A DNA stretch of 64,000 nucleotides from Pedobacter psychrophilus (GCF_001652725.1 NZ_LWHJ01000027.1:1-64000), one strand, 5' to 3'. Shown: positions 53,611-63,903, counted from the first letter of the stretch. Numbers and translations: made by a program. The notes: generated by a model not told the origin, from the sequence alone.

Positions 53611-53621
53611 AGCTTGGTTTA

Positions 53622-53852
53622 TCACTGATTATGATTTTTTATTGCTTCGCTAATACTGTGTAAAGTATTGCTATCTAAAGGTGTACCTACAGTTTGCACT
53701 AATTCTCCGTTTTCTGAAAACTTGATACTGATTTGATGATCATCTGGTAAAAGAATGTCGTAACTATTGGTGATTTCATTTAAATTAACCATGGCTGCTT
53801 TAGCTTCAAGATCGCCCATTATATTTATTGAAATTTCAAATGAATCTGTCAT
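53622..53852 (-). CDS. Small hypothetical protein
   Basis: A protein of 76 residues, mostly beta-strand in pattern with acidic charge. No signal, membrane segment or known domain is seen. It lies 12 bases from the BLUF stop on the opposite strand. Codon use looks normal and it is probably real. Confidence 0.6.
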   Translation of the reverse strand: MTDSFEISINIMGDLEAKAAMVNLNEITNSYDILLPDDHQISIKFSENGELVQTVGTPLDSNTLHSISEAIKNHNQ

Positions 53853-53902
53853 AATATATGTTTTTTTAATGGATACAATTATAATACCGATTAAAAGTTA
53901 AA

Positions 53903-54814
53903 CTAGATTAATGGTCGTTCTTCCTCTATTTTTTCAGTTCTAAACTTATGCGCATTTTCTGATGGTTGTATAGGGATTTCTAATTCATCACAAATTGCTT
54001 TTACCAAACAAGCCCCAAAATAAAAGATAAACGAAGAGTAAAATATAAACAGCATCACTAATAAAATAGCACCAGAAGTACCATAAATCTCGTTGATATT
54101 AGAGTTCAATAAGAAATACCTCATGATTAACTTACCAAAAGTGAGTAGAATACCAGTAAAAAATGCGCTAATTATTACGGGCTTCCATTTAGGCTGACCA
54201 TTAGCAATAAACCGAAATCCAATACATAACCAGATTGTAGTAATTATCAGGAAAATAGCCTCGTTTAAAAAATCACTTAAAAAAGTAATTTCTCCTTTAA
54301 ACTGTTTTTCTAAAAATAACCTAATTCCTTCAATAATAAATGCCATGATTAACAGGAAACCTCCAGAAGATATGATAGCCAATGATTTTAATCTTTGATT
54401 TAGATTGAAACCAATACCTAAATGTTTATTGATTCTTAAAGACCATAATTGATTTATAGAATTTCTTATGATTACAAAAAGTGTGGTGGAAACAAAAATT
54501 AAAAACACCAGCATTACTAAGGTAAAAAACCAGTTTTCACCCACCTTCATCAGATTAATTAAAATGTGTTTTATTTCTATTGCACTATTTTCTCCAATAA
54601 TTTGAGTTAGCTTTTCTATAATATTAGAACCAAATTTCCTACGATTTAAGAAAATACCAAATATTTGAAGGATAACAACTAAAATTGCGGGTATAGCAAA
54701 AGTGCCAAAAAATGCTGTTGAGGCTGCAATTCTTAAGGCATCATTTTGAGATAGATTTTTGAAAGATGATTTTAAAACTTTTAAGCCGTTTTGTGGAGTT
54801 ATTTTTTTTATCAT
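53903..54814 (-). CDS. YihY/BrkB-family membrane protein
   Basis: A protein of 303 residues with six likely helices and the YihY/BrkB arrangement: DALRIAASTAFFGTFAIPAI in the first helix, a long loop with IIGENSAIEIK, and the C-terminal YGTSGAILLVMLFIFYSSFI, a family signature (YG..G..l.lLlWly). The function of the family is unsettled; transport or envelope roles have been proposed. Confidence 0.88.
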   Translation of the reverse strand: MIKKITPQNGLKVLKSSFKNLSQNDALRIAASTAFFGTFAIPAILVVILQIFGIFLNRRKFGSNIIEKLTQIIGENSAIEIKHILINLMKVGENWFFTLVMLVFLIFVSTTLFVIIRNSINQLWSLRINKHLGIGFNLNQRLKSLAIISSGGFLLIMAFIIEGIRLFLEKQFKGEITFLSDFLNEAIFLIITTIWLCIGFRFIANGQPKWKPVIISAFFTGILLTFGKLIMRYFLLNSNINEIYGTSGAILLVMLFIFYSSFIFYFGACLVKAICDELEIPIQPSENAHKFRTEKIEEERPLI

Positions 54815-54933
54815 TAAGCGTATTGTTATTTCTTGTTTTTATTTAAATCGATATAAAAATTAAATGTATTAATTTGGCTAATAGAATTTTGTTTAATTAC
54901 CAACAATAACACCAAATATTTAAAAGGTGAAAT

Positions 54934-55725
54934 ATGGCTAAAGAATTAGTGTTAAGAAGAGTAAATGTTGACAGATATGTAACTCCGCTAAGAGAAGGTG
55001 GTTCTATGCCGGCCATTATAGAAGGAGATGATGGTTTTTTATACGTTTTAAAATTTAGGGGAGCTGGGCAAGGTACTAAAGCATTAATTGCCGAATTAAT
55101 TGGTGGTGAAATTGCCCGAAAATTAGGATTTAATGTACCAGAATTAGTTTTTGCCGATTTAGACGAAGCATTTGGAAGAACAGAACCCGACGAAGAAATA
55201 CAGGATTTACTAAAATTTAGTACAGGCTTAAATTTAGGTCTACATTACCTTTCTGGCTCTATTACATATGATCCTGGAGTATCAAAAATTGATGAAACTT
55301 TAGCCTCGAAAATTGTATGGCTTGATGCATTATTGATGAATATGGATCGTACCGCAAAAAATCCGAATATGTTGGTATGGAATAAAGATATTTGGTTAAT
55401 TGATCATGGTGCAGCATTATATTTTCATCATTCCTGGGATGATTACCAAAAATCATCGCTATCTCCTTTTCCTTTAATAAAAGATCATATCTTACTAGCG
55501 CAGGCAACCAATATCAATGAGGTTAGTTTAGAATTATCAGAAATATTGGACTCTAATTTTATTGAAGAAGTTGTTCAGCTAATTCCTGATGATTGGTTAA
55601 ATGGGAATCATTTTGATTCTACAGGTGAGTTTAAAAAGGCGTATGCTTTTTTCTTAAACAATAGGATTAAGAATGCTCATATTTTTGTTAAATCTGCAAA
55701 CGATGCTAGAGAGAAACTTATTTGA
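54934..55725 (+). CDS. HipA-like kinase (HipA_2 family)
   Basis: A protein of 263 residues resembling the C-terminal kinase core of HipA. Visible features are the ATP-binding lysine (YVLKFRG, K40), the catalytic loop NMDRTAKNPNMLVW (D138, N143) and the metal-binding LIDHG (D157). It lacks the HipA N-terminal domain and there is no HipB antitoxin. Its end overlaps the next gene, a DUF3037 protein, by 23 bases. This two-gene pairing recurs in bacteria, but its function has not, to my knowledge, been established. Confidence 0.82.
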   Translation: MAKELVLRRVNVDRYVTPLREGGSMPAIIEGDDGFLYVLKFRGAGQGTKALIAELIGGEIARKLGFNVPELVFADLDEAFGRTEPDEEIQDLLKFSTGLNLGLHYLSGSITYDPGVSKIDETLASKIVWLDALLMNMDRTAKNPNMLVWNKDIWLIDHGAALYFHHSWDDYQKSSLSPFPLIKDHILLAQATNINEVSLELSEILDSNFIEEVVQLIPDDWLNGNHFDSTGEFKKAYAFFLNNRIKNAHIFVKSANDAREKLI

Positions 55726-56086
55726 GTATGCTGTTTTACGCGTTGTGCCAAGGGTAGAACGAGAAGAGTTTTTAAATGTAGGCGTTGTTTTATTTTGCAA
55801 AAAAGAAAAATTTTTAAAAGTAAAATATCAACTGAATGACGCCAGGTTAAAAGGTATTTATCCTGATTTAGATTTAAAAGAATTAGAACAGCATCTTCAT
55901 GTTTTTAAATGTATTTGTGAAGGTATAAAATGCGGTTCCCAAATTTCAGATTTAGATATTCCATCTCGTTTTAGATGGTTAACCGCTACAAGAAGTACAA
56001 TAATTCAAACTTCAAAACCACATCCTGGCTTTAGTAAAAATCTAGAATCAAGTTTAGAAAAGCTATTTGAAGAATTTGTGCTTTAA
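55703..56086 (+). CDS. DUF3037 protein, partner of HipA-like kinase
   Basis: A protein of 127 residues matching DUF3037: FEYAVLRVVPRVEREEFLNV then GVVLFCKKEKFL. The ATG at 55703 fits the family start; one at 55673 would add ten residues. It overlaps the kinase gene, so the two are co-translated. It may be the kinase's substrate, regulator or neutraliser. Confidence 0.82.
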   Translation: MLERNLFEYAVLRVVPRVEREEFLNVGVVLFCKKEKFLKVKYQLNDARLKGIYPDLDLKELEQHLHVFKCICEGIKCGSQISDLDIPSRFRWLTATRSTIIQTSKPHPGFSKNLESSLEKLFEEFVL

Positions 56087-56102
56087 GTAAATAAGCAATA
56101 AA

Positions 56103-57374
56103 TTAAGCTTTAAAACTGATGATGAAACAATGTTTAGCCTTATCGTATTTATAAGTTAAATCTAGTTGATGTACCTCTGCAATTTTTTTTGAGATAGCTA
56201 ATCCTAATCCATTGCCTTTCTGATCTTTTTCTATTGTTTTAGAAAATCTGGAGAATAATTTCTCTTGTGTAAAATCAAATTCTTTCCCTTCGTTGCTTAT
56301 TGTTAAACTTTCACTTGTTAAAGTAATGTTAATAATTGTGCCTTTTGAAGAGTGTTGGATGGCATTTATAAGTAAATTCTGAATTAATTGAGAAAAGAGA
56401 TTCAAATTTCCTTCAATAAAAACTTCTTTTGATTTGTTGAACAAAATTTGTTGATATTTTGCTTCTGCAAAGAAGTTCAAATTTTCAATGGCACTTAAAA
56501 CCTGCTCTTTAACTTCAACATCTTCATTAAAATGGAATTGTTGGTTTTCTAATTTTGATAGTAAAAGCAAATTTTTATTAAGGTTACCTAACTTTTGCAA
56601 TACATAACTAATTTGCTCTACAATTAAGCTTTGGTTTTTTGTAAGGTTAGATTCTTGTAAAAATAAATCTAGTTTGGTTTTAATGATTGCAATTGGCGTT
56701 TGCAGTTCATGAGCAGCATTTTCTGTAAATTCTTTTTGTAAATGATATGTTTTTTCTGTCCGGCTTATTAATCCATTTACTTCTAAATTCAAATCATTAA
56801 ATTCATCTATTCCTAAAATTTCTTCGTTAAGCGGCGTTTTATTATCAAGGTCATAATCTTTCAAAAAAGTGAGGATTTTATTAAAAGGCAACCATATTTT
56901 TTTACTGATACTTCTGTTAACTAATTGAAAACCTATAAACAATAGTAATAATAAAGTTATTTGAACTATTAAAATACTTTTAATTAGATCATCATTTTCT
57001 ACCAAAGAAACCTTGAAAGAAATATTGTAGGTTTTCCCAAAAATATCATTCTTTGTTTCTAAAATCCGATAACGCTCATCTTCTTTAGTTTCTGGATTAT
57101 ATATTTCTTTTGTAAAGGGTCCTACCTTAAAATTATTGGGGTCAAAATCTGAAATAACAACATCATGGTCTATGTTCTTCCAAAGAATTAAATCGCTTTC
57201 TTCTTTTAATTGAATAAGATGTGTTGGAAGTTGAGTTGCCTCTTTTTTTAAATTTTGATCTGTAGATTTTAAAAACAAAGAATTAACAACAAAATAAAAA
57301 CTGGGAATGCTTAATAGAATGATAATGGCAGAGAGCCATAAATATTGTCTTGAACTGTACTTAAGTAATTTCAA
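56103..57374 (-). CDS. Two-component sensor histidine kinase
   Basis: A membrane kinase of 423 residues. Two helices (about 11-32 and 137-157) enclose a periplasmic domain. The H-box is AAHELQTPIAIIK, and the ATPase domain has an N-box (NLLINAIQHSS) and G-box (GNGLGLAISKKIAE). It lies two bases after its response regulator. The signal is unknown. Confidence 0.93.
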   Translation of the reverse strand: MKLLKYSSRQYLWLSAIIILLSIPSFYFVVNSLFLKSTDQNLKKEATQLPTHLIQLKEESDLILWKNIDHDVVISDFDPNNFKVGPFTKEIYNPETKEDERYRILETKNDIFGKTYNISFKVSLVENDDLIKSILIVQITLLLLLFIGFQLVNRSISKKIWLPFNKILTFLKDYDLDNKTPLNEEILGIDEFNDLNLEVNGLISRTEKTYHLQKEFTENAAHELQTPIAIIKTKLDLFLQESNLTKNQSLIVEQISYVLQKLGNLNKNLLLLSKLENQQFHFNEDVEVKEQVLSAIENLNFFAEAKYQQILFNKSKEVFIEGNLNLFSQLIQNLLINAIQHSSKGTIINITLTSESLTISNEGKEFDFTQEKLFSRFSKTIEKDQKGNGLGLAISKKIAEVHQLDLTYKYDKAKHCFIISFKA

Positions 57375-57376
57375 AT

Positions 57377-58042
57377 TTAAACTATTTTATATCCTGTACC
57401 ATAAACCGTTTTGATGTAATCTCCGGCAATACCCAATTTCTTTTTCAAGTTTTTTATATGAGTGTATATGATATCAAAGTTATCAAAATATAATGCAGAT
57501 TGTCCACTTAAATGTTCTGCAATTGCATTTTTAGAAACAACCTTAGCTTTATTGTGTAATAAGAATAAAAATAATGCAAATTCTGTTTTGGTAATATCTA
57601 TCTCAACATCATTTACATAAACAGTTTTAGAAGAGAAATCCACTTTTATTTCTTTATATCTGATGATATTGTTGCCTTGAAAGTTTCTTCTTCTAATAAC
57701 AGATTCTATTCTGGCGCTTAACTCTGCTAAATGAAAAGGTTTAGAGAGATAATCGTCAGCGCCTAATTTTAGGGAGAAAATCCGGTCTTCAACAGAATCT
57801 TTTGCTGATATAATGATTACCCCATCAAGTTTATTTGCGGCTTTGATTTCCTCCAATAAATCTAAACCGCTTCCCTTTGGTAACATAATATCTAAAAGAA
57901 TACAATCATAATCAAACATAGAAATTTGCTCTCTTGCTTCATCAACATCGGTGGCAACTTCACAAAAATAATCCTCGTTTTGAAGATATTTTTGCATGCT
58001 CTCTGCTAAATATTTTTCATCCTCAACTATTAGTATTTTCAT
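57377..58042 (-). CDS. OmpR-family response regulator
   Basis: A protein of 221 residues: a receiver domain with the acidic pair EDE near the start, phosphoacceptor D51 (LLDIMLPKGSG) and Lys in SKPFHL, and a C-terminal winged helix ending in IKTVYGTGYKIV. It is the first gene of the two-component operon. Confidence 0.95.
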   Translation of the reverse strand: MKILIVEDEKYLAESMQKYLQNEDYFCEVATDVDEAREQISMFDYDCILLDIMLPKGSGLDLLEEIKAANKLDGVIIISAKDSVEDRIFSLKLGADDYLSKPFHLAELSARIESVIRRRNFQGNNIIRYKEIKVDFSSKTVYVNDVEIDITKTEFALFLFLLHNKAKVVSKNAIAEHLSGQSALYFDNFDIIYTHIKNLKKKLGIAGDYIKTVYGTGYKIV

Positions 58043-58360
58043 TTTGGGTAGAGCATTAATTAGGCTCTATAGAGAAAGTAAAGCTATCAATAGTTGAATA
58101 GATAAGCTCAGAAATGTGGCTTTAAAAATAAAAAACTAAAATTTAGCTGGTAAATAAATCTAGCACCAAAATTAAAGCAATAATCTTAGAAAGGGTAAGG
58201 GAGACTTAAAGATAATTTTCGTATCCTAAGTATTATATTTTGTATTAAGTTGCGAAATAGTTAAAACTATTCAGATTAGATTTTAAAGAATAAAAAATAA
58301 ATAAGTATAACACCTTACTTATTTAGAATTTAAAAACCAAATATGAAAAATCAAATGATT
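58043..58360. other. Intergenic region upstream of the two-component operon
   Basis: These 318 AT-rich bases must hold the promoter of the response regulator. I see no exact TAnnTTTG box in the proper orientation, no RNA gene and no coding frame. Confidence 0.4.
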
Positions 58361-58639
58361 TTACAATTTAGTCCATTTGAAAACCATCAAATTTACAGAA
58401 AGAACAACCGCACCTAACAAAAATTGAAAAATATCGCCGAATGGCAAAACTTTCAATGAAATTATCCAACAAGTTATACTCACTATTGATAATAAGTATA
58501 AAAATGCTGTATATAGATTAGATTTAGTTTGATCGTGGCTTAGCGTATTTTTTTCAAATCTGTTTGAATTTAATATTGAAAATTCACCACCAAAGTTTTC
58601 ATTTTCGTTGTTAAAGTTAGAGTCAAGGGTTGTTTTCAT
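58361..58639 (-). CDS. Small membrane protein
   Basis: A protein of 92 residues with two transmembrane helices (about 43-62 and 69-87) and a polar, Asn-rich N-terminus. No family is recognised. It stands alone between the two-component operon and the beta-lactamase-like gene. Confidence 0.65.
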   Translation of the reverse strand: MKTTLDSNFNNENENFGGEFSILNSNRFEKNTLSHDQTKSNLYTAFLYLLSIVSITCWIISLKVLPFGDIFQFLLGAVVLSVNLMVFKWTKL

Positions 58640-58729
58640 AATGGTATTTTTTTAGACTATACGTTCTGTATACTTAAATCGATACCAATGCTATGCCAAG
58701 ATTTTAATTTTTATGTATTTGTTAAAAAA

Positions 58730-59986
58730 TTATTTGTATTTAAGCATTTTATCAAAATTTGGTAGATATTTTTTGAATCTGTTTGTTTCATACTCATATA
58801 TTTTTTGTCCTAAGTTTTTGAGGAATGGTAAGCAAATTTCATCGTATTCATACTGATCATCGTTATAAATATTATTGTTATTTGATTGGATAACAGCACT
58901 TAAAATAAACTCTACTTTATTTTGATAATTAATTATATAAGCATTATCAATTGTATATCCATAAGCATCGCCAACCTTATTAAATATTCTAATATTTGGA
59001 TTTATGTAAGCGTTTTTATCTCCACCATAAAATAAAAATTTGCAGTAAGTAGGGTAATAGTTAGGTGAATTGAAAGTTGGATTTTGGTTTTCTGTAGGAT
59101 ATTTGCTCATATAAGTATATAAAAAGTCATAATCTTCAGGGTTAAGAAAAAACCTCTTTTTACTGGGAAAATGCTCTGGAAAAAATAACCTTTTCATTAA
59201 CTCATGCTGATCAGATAATTGAAACACATTTTTACCAGAAAAATCCATTGGTTTAGCAATTAATTCTCCATTTTGATCTAAATAACCTACTCCTTGTATC
59301 AAGTTATCAAGTTTCATCGGATAGTTAAAACGATCGTAAGAAAATTGTTTTTTATATAAAATTTTACCCTCGTCGTTGTAAAACTCAATAGGGTTAGTAC
59401 TTCTCGTACTTTCATCGGTATCGGAAGCAGATAACCTATTCATTACTTTACTATTTTTAAAACCATAATACTTTAATTTTTTATTTATTAAGGTTCTATC
59501 TACAAAATCATAGAGGCGGTTAAAAGCATCATTATCACTCACCAATAATATTTTCTTAATATAGTTAGCAATGCTAGGTTTTCCATTTAAAGCACTTGTA
59601 TCTTCAGATACTTCAGTTCCCTCATTAAAATTTGACATTATCCTTAACGAAGTATTTTTATCTACACCGTTTAAATTAATTTGGTTAAGCTTTTCAAGTG
59701 CAAAAATAGCTACAGGTAGTTTTATGGTGCTTGCAGGATAAAAATAATGCTTGTTGTTTACATTATATTTATAGGTTATAAAATGGGGTTTATTTCTAAT
59801 ATCTCTATCTATTTGAGTATAAATTATTTGTATCTCTTTTTTATTAGGATCATTTAAAATTTCTTTAAAAAGATTAGGATTATTTTCTAGTATATATTTT
59901 AAAGGATTATTTTCTTGCGCTTTAGAGCTGAACTTGATCATTATGAAAGTTACGATTAAAATAAAATAGATAGAAAAATTCTTCAT
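58730..59986 (-). CDS. Class A beta-lactamase-like serine hydrolase
   Basis: The ATG at 59986 gives MKNFSIYFILIVTFIMIKFS, a signal peptide; an ATG five codons upstream is possible. The active-site motif SxxK is in PASTIKLPVAIF (Ser near residue 86), and the SDN loop is in LVSDNDAFNRLYD. The protein has 418 residues, much longer than class A beta-lactamases (about 290). The middle (FVDRTLINKKLKYYGFKNSK) and the extra C-terminus suggest a peptidoglycan-related hydrolase more than a resistance enzyme. I could not locate the KTG motif with certainty. Confidence 0.75.
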   Translation of the reverse strand: MKNFSIYFILIVTFIMIKFSSKAQENNPLKYILENNPNLFKEILNDPNKKEIQIIYTQIDRDIRNKPHFITYKYNVNNKHYFYPASTIKLPVAIFALEKLNQINLNGVDKNTSLRIMSNFNEGTEVSEDTSALNGKPSIANYIKKILLVSDNDAFNRLYDFVDRTLINKKLKYYGFKNSKVMNRLSASDTDESTRSTNPIEFYNDEGKILYKKQFSYDRFNYPMKLDNLIQGVGYLDQNGELIAKPMDFSGKNVFQLSDQHELMKRLFFPEHFPSKKRFFLNPEDYDFLYTYMSKYPTENQNPTFNSPNYYPTYCKFLFYGGDKNAYINPNIRIFNKVGDAYGYTIDNAYIINYQNKVEFILSAVIQSNNNNIYNDDQYEYDEICLPFLKNLGQKIYEYETNRFKKYLPNFDKMLKYK

Positions 59987-60121
59987 TATGGGTATTATCA
60001 ATGTTTTAAAATTAGAAAATTATTTAAATAGCAAAAAAATGTTGGTAACGTTTAATATTTATATAAATCAATGACAACCATTTGCCTGATAAAACTAAAT
60101 TTGCGTTTCTAAGAAATTACA

Positions 60122-61357
60122 ATGGTTAAGTTTGAAAAATTTACATTAGAAAACGGTTTAAGGGTTTTAGTTCATGAAGACCATACCACACCAATGGCCG
60201 TTTTAAATATTTTATATGATGTTGGCGCAAGGGACGAAAACCCAAATCAAACGGGATTTGCACATCTTTTTGAGCACTTAATGTTTGGCGGTTCCGTTAA
60301 TATTCCTTCTTATGATGAGCCTTTACAGCGTGTTGGGGGAGAGAATAATGCTTTTACAAGTAACGATATTACAAACTATTATATCACTTTGCCAGCTGTA
60401 AATTTAGAAACAGCTTTTTGGTTAGAGTCTGATAGGATGCTAAATTTGGCTTTCTCAGAAAAAAGCCTAGAAGTACAGCGTAATGTAGTTTGCGAAGAAT
60501 TTAAACAGAGGTATTTAAATCAGCCTTATGGCGATGTTTGGTTAAAGCTAAGACCCTTGGTTTATAAAAATCATCCTTATCAATGGCCAACTATAGGAAA
60601 AGAATTATCCCATATTGAGGATGCTAAAATAGAAGATGTGAAGGCTTTCTTTGAAAAGCATTATAATCCTCAAAATGCAATTATGATTGTTGGAGGTGCG
60701 ATAAAGTTAGCGGATGTAAAAAAACTTACAGAAAAATGGTTTGCACTTATACCAGCCGGCAAAAAATATAATCGGAATTTACCTCAGGAACCTTTACAAC
60801 TAAAAGAAGTTAAGGAAGTCTTAAAGGCAGATGTGCCCTCAAATGCAATTTATAAAGTTTTTAAAATGCCAGGTAGGATGGAAGCGGGATACGCTGAAAC
60901 CGATTTAATCTCTGATATTTTATCTCAAGGAAAATCATCCAGATTGTACCAAAATCTGGTACAACGAAACCCAATCTTTAGCCAAATTAATGCTTATAAT
61001 TATGGAAGTATGGATACAGGTATGTTTGTAATTGAAGGTAAATTACTTCCTAATATTGATATTGCTTACGCCGATGAATGTATTTGGAAAGAGTTAGAAT
61101 TTTTAAGAGAAGAACTTGTTTATGAAGATGAACTAACCAAAGTGAAAAACAAATATGAATCTACCAAAGAATTTGGGGAGATGAGTCTTTTGGATAAAGC
61201 CATGAATTTAGCCTTCTATGAGCTTTTTGGAGATGCAAATCTTATCAATACAGATATTGAAAATTATTTAAAAATTGATGCAGCGGATATTCAAAAACAA
61301 GCTAATTCACTTTTTAAAAAAGAAGCAGCTACTACTTTATATTATTTAGCCAAATAA
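60122..61357 (+). CDS. M16-family zinc metallopeptidase, catalytic subunit
   Basis: A protein of 411 residues with the inverted zinc motif HxxEH in FAHLFEHLMFGGS (H48, E51, H52) and the distal ligand in NVVCEEFKQR. It resembles the alpha half of bacterial pitrilysin-type heterodimers. No signal peptide is seen. The next gene, one base downstream, encodes the inactive half. Confidence 0.92.
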   Translation: MVKFEKFTLENGLRVLVHEDHTTPMAVLNILYDVGARDENPNQTGFAHLFEHLMFGGSVNIPSYDEPLQRVGGENNAFTSNDITNYYITLPAVNLETAFWLESDRMLNLAFSEKSLEVQRNVVCEEFKQRYLNQPYGDVWLKLRPLVYKNHPYQWPTIGKELSHIEDAKIEDVKAFFEKHYNPQNAIMIVGGAIKLADVKKLTEKWFALIPAGKKYNRNLPQEPLQLKEVKEVLKADVPSNAIYKVFKMPGRMEAGYAETDLISDILSQGKSSRLYQNLVQRNPIFSQINAYNYGSMDTGMFVIEGKLLPNIDIAYADECIWKELEFLREELVYEDELTKVKNKYESTKEFGEMSLLDKAMNLAFYELFGDANLINTDIENYLKIDAADIQKQANSLFKKEAATTLYYLAK

Positions 61358-61358
61358 G

Positions 61359-62630
61359 ATGTTAGACAGAATTAATCCGCCTGCATTTAAGCAGATAGAA
61401 GAAATAGAATTTATTAAAGCCGAAAAACATGAATTAAAAAATAAAATTCCCGTTTTTGTAATTGATGCTGGCGAACAAAGTTTAGTAAGACTCGAGTTTA
61501 TATTTCAAAACTCAAGTTGGCAATTAGATAAGCCAATAATGCCCAGCATTACCAATAGCATGATTTCAGAAGGAACACATTCTTTATCTTCTGCAGAAAT
61601 TGCTTCAAAAATTGACTATTACGGAGCTTTTTTTCAAGCCGAATTTAGTTACGATCAATCTTCGTTAAATCTATTTTCTTTAAACAAATACCTTCCTCAA
61701 ACATTACCAATTATCAAGGAAATGTTAACCGGAGCTATTTTTCCTGATAAAGAATTAAATATATTATTGACAAACCAAAAGCAAAAATTAAAAGTTGGTT
61801 TAGAGAAAAATGCAAATTTAGCTAAGCGAGCATTTACAGAGGCTATTTTTGGAGATAGTTTGTACGGTTATTCCAATCAAGTAGAAGATTATGATCATGT
61901 AAAAAGAGAAGATTTATTAGCTTATTATAAAAAAGTTTATCATCCTTTAAACTGCACAATTGTTATTTCTGGGAAGATAGAAAAATCCTTGTTAACATTA
62001 ATTGATGAACTTTTTGGAGGTTGGACAAGTGAAAATGTTCATGGAGATTTCGAGGTTAATTGCTTAAGTTCTGATCAAAAACTTCATTATATAGAAAAAC
62101 CTGATGCATTACAATCTGCAATTAGGATAGGAATTCCATTTGTAAACCGTAAACATCCAGATTTTGTAGGGTTACAGGTTTTAAATACAGCTTTAGGAGG
62201 TTATTTTGGAAGCAGGTTAATGAACAATATTCGTGAGGACAAAGGTTATACCTATAGTATTGGTTCTGGGATTGCATCTTTACAAAAAGCAGGTTACTTT
62301 TTTATAGCCACAGAAGTTGGTGTAGATGTTACCCAACAAACTTTAACAGAAATAGAAAAAGAGGTTAATCTGTTGAAAACCGATTTGATAGAAGAGGATG
62401 AATTAGATCTTATTAAAAATTACTTAATGGGAAGTTTGTTGGGCAGTTTAGAAAATGCATTTAGCCATGCAGAAAAATTTAAAAACATTCATTTTTTTGG
62501 CTTAGGATATGATTATTATGAAACTTATATAACAACCGTTAAGAATATTACTCCTGAAAGGTTAAGAGAATTAGCCAATAAGTATTGGGATTATTCTTCT
62601 TTTTACAAAGTTATAGTTGGTAAAAAATAA
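61359..62630 (+). CDS. M16-family peptidase-like protein, non-catalytic subunit
   Basis: A protein of 423 residues with M16 fold features, such as the conserved R/Y pair in GSRLMNNIREDKGYTYSIGS. It has no HxxEH. Non-catalytic M16 subunits complete the cavity of their partner. It begins one base after the catalytic gene, so the two make one complex. Confidence 0.9.
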   Translation: MLDRINPPAFKQIEEIEFIKAEKHELKNKIPVFVIDAGEQSLVRLEFIFQNSSWQLDKPIMPSITNSMISEGTHSLSSAEIASKIDYYGAFFQAEFSYDQSSLNLFSLNKYLPQTLPIIKEMLTGAIFPDKELNILLTNQKQKLKVGLEKNANLAKRAFTEAIFGDSLYGYSNQVEDYDHVKREDLLAYYKKVYHPLNCTIVISGKIEKSLLTLIDELFGGWTSENVHGDFEVNCLSSDQKLHYIEKPDALQSAIRIGIPFVNRKHPDFVGLQVLNTALGGYFGSRLMNNIREDKGYTYSIGSGIASLQKAGYFFIATEVGVDVTQQTLTEIEKEVNLLKTDLIEEDELDLIKNYLMGSLLGSLENAFSHAEKFKNIHFFGLGYDYYETYITTVKNITPERLRELANKYWDYSSFYKVIVGKK

Positions 62631-62776
62631 AAAAATAGCGTTTTTTAAAATTTATCCTAATAATTGAGTTCATTATTAATTAATCTTTTCTTTTTTATCT
62701 AAGAAGTTTAAAATTTAAAAAATCCAAACTTAAATTTCTATTTTAGCGAAAGAATTATTCTCACTACTAAATAGAT

Positions 62777-63901
62777 ATGCTTAATCAAGCTGTAAGTTCT
62801 GATCATGAAAACAATCAATTTTTAGAAGACGATAAAGCTTTCATTAATGATTTAACTTCTCTTTACTATAATACCCACGACTTACTTTGCATAGCAGATT
62901 TTAATGCAAAATTTAAAAGAGTAAACCCTGCCGTAATTAAAACTCTAGGTTATTCTGAAGAAGAATTATTTTCACATTCCATAAATCATTTTGTACATCC
63001 TGATGATAAAAACAACACTGTAAGAACCAGAGATGAAATGTTTAAGGGGAAACCATTACTCAATTATGAAAACAGATATATCACAAAATCTGGGGAAATA
63101 GTTTGGTTATCATGGACTTCTATACCCATTACTGACCGTCAATTAGTATTTGCGATCGCTAAAGATATTACGCTAAGAAAGAAAATAGAAGAAGAAAAAA
63201 ATCAACTTTATCAAAAATTAGAAGTTGTAAATAAAGAACTGAAATACTTTGCCAGAGTGGCTTCACATGATTTAAGAGCGCCTATTTCTAATATTTTAGC
63301 ATTATTTGATTTAATGGACCAAACTAAAGTTGAGGATATAGAAACTTTAAACATCATTACTTTAATTCAAAAATCTACAGAATCGGTTTTTTCTAAATTA
63401 GAAAAATATATAGACGACCTTCAAAATAAAGAAAGAGCTCATCATTTAAAAACGAATGAAAATATCTCTGATATTTCTAAAAACATCATTGAGTCCATTG
63501 AAAATTTATTAAAGAAGCAAAATGCTAAAGTTGTTCTAAATTTTTTAGCTTTTGATACCATTCCTTTTGATAAAGGATATTTAAGTAGTATTATTCAAAA
63601 TTTAGTTACCAATGCAGTTAAATATTCCAGTCCAAACAGAACTCCAGAAATAAAAATATCAACAAGAATTTTAGATCATAAAAAGCAATTGCTGGTAAGT
63701 GATAACGGTTTAGGAATGGACCTTAATTTGGTTAAAAACAAAATTTTTGGTTTAAATGAAACTTTTCATCAAAATAAAGATGGAAGAGGATTGGGTTTGT
63801 ATTTGGTAAAAACTCAAATTGAAGAAATGGGAGGCATTATTGAAGTGGAAACACAAGTAGATAAAGGAACTACATTTATCGTAACTTTTGCAAACGATTA
63901 A
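62777..63901 (+). CDS. PAS-domain sensor histidine kinase
   Basis: A soluble kinase of 374 residues. One PAS domain (about 25-135) is followed by a coiled linker, the H-box VASHDLRAPISNILALFDLM, and a complete HATPase with N-box NLVTNAVKYSS, DNGLGMD and GRGLGLYLVK. No response regulator is adjacent, so the output is unknown. The ATG at 62777 is the first in frame. Confidence 0.92.
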   Translation: MLNQAVSSDHENNQFLEDDKAFINDLTSLYYNTHDLLCIADFNAKFKRVNPAVIKTLGYSEEELFSHSINHFVHPDDKNNTVRTRDEMFKGKPLLNYENRYITKSGEIVWLSWTSIPITDRQLVFAIAKDITLRKKIEEEKNQLYQKLEVVNKELKYFARVASHDLRAPISNILALFDLMDQTKVEDIETLNIITLIQKSTESVFSKLEKYIDDLQNKERAHHLKTNENISDISKNIIESIENLLKKQNAKVVLNFLAFDTIPFDKGYLSSIIQNLVTNAVKYSSPNRTPEIKISTRILDHKKQLLVSDNGLGMDLNLVKNKIFGLNETFHQNKDGRGLGLYLVKTQIEEMGGIIEVETQVDKGTTFIVTFAND

Positions 63902-63903
63902 GG

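Noticed and set aside
58730-59986. A true antibiotic-resistance beta-lactamase
   Set aside because: SxxK and SDN are present, but the protein is far longer than class A enzymes and I could not place a clear KTG motif, so resistance is not claimed.
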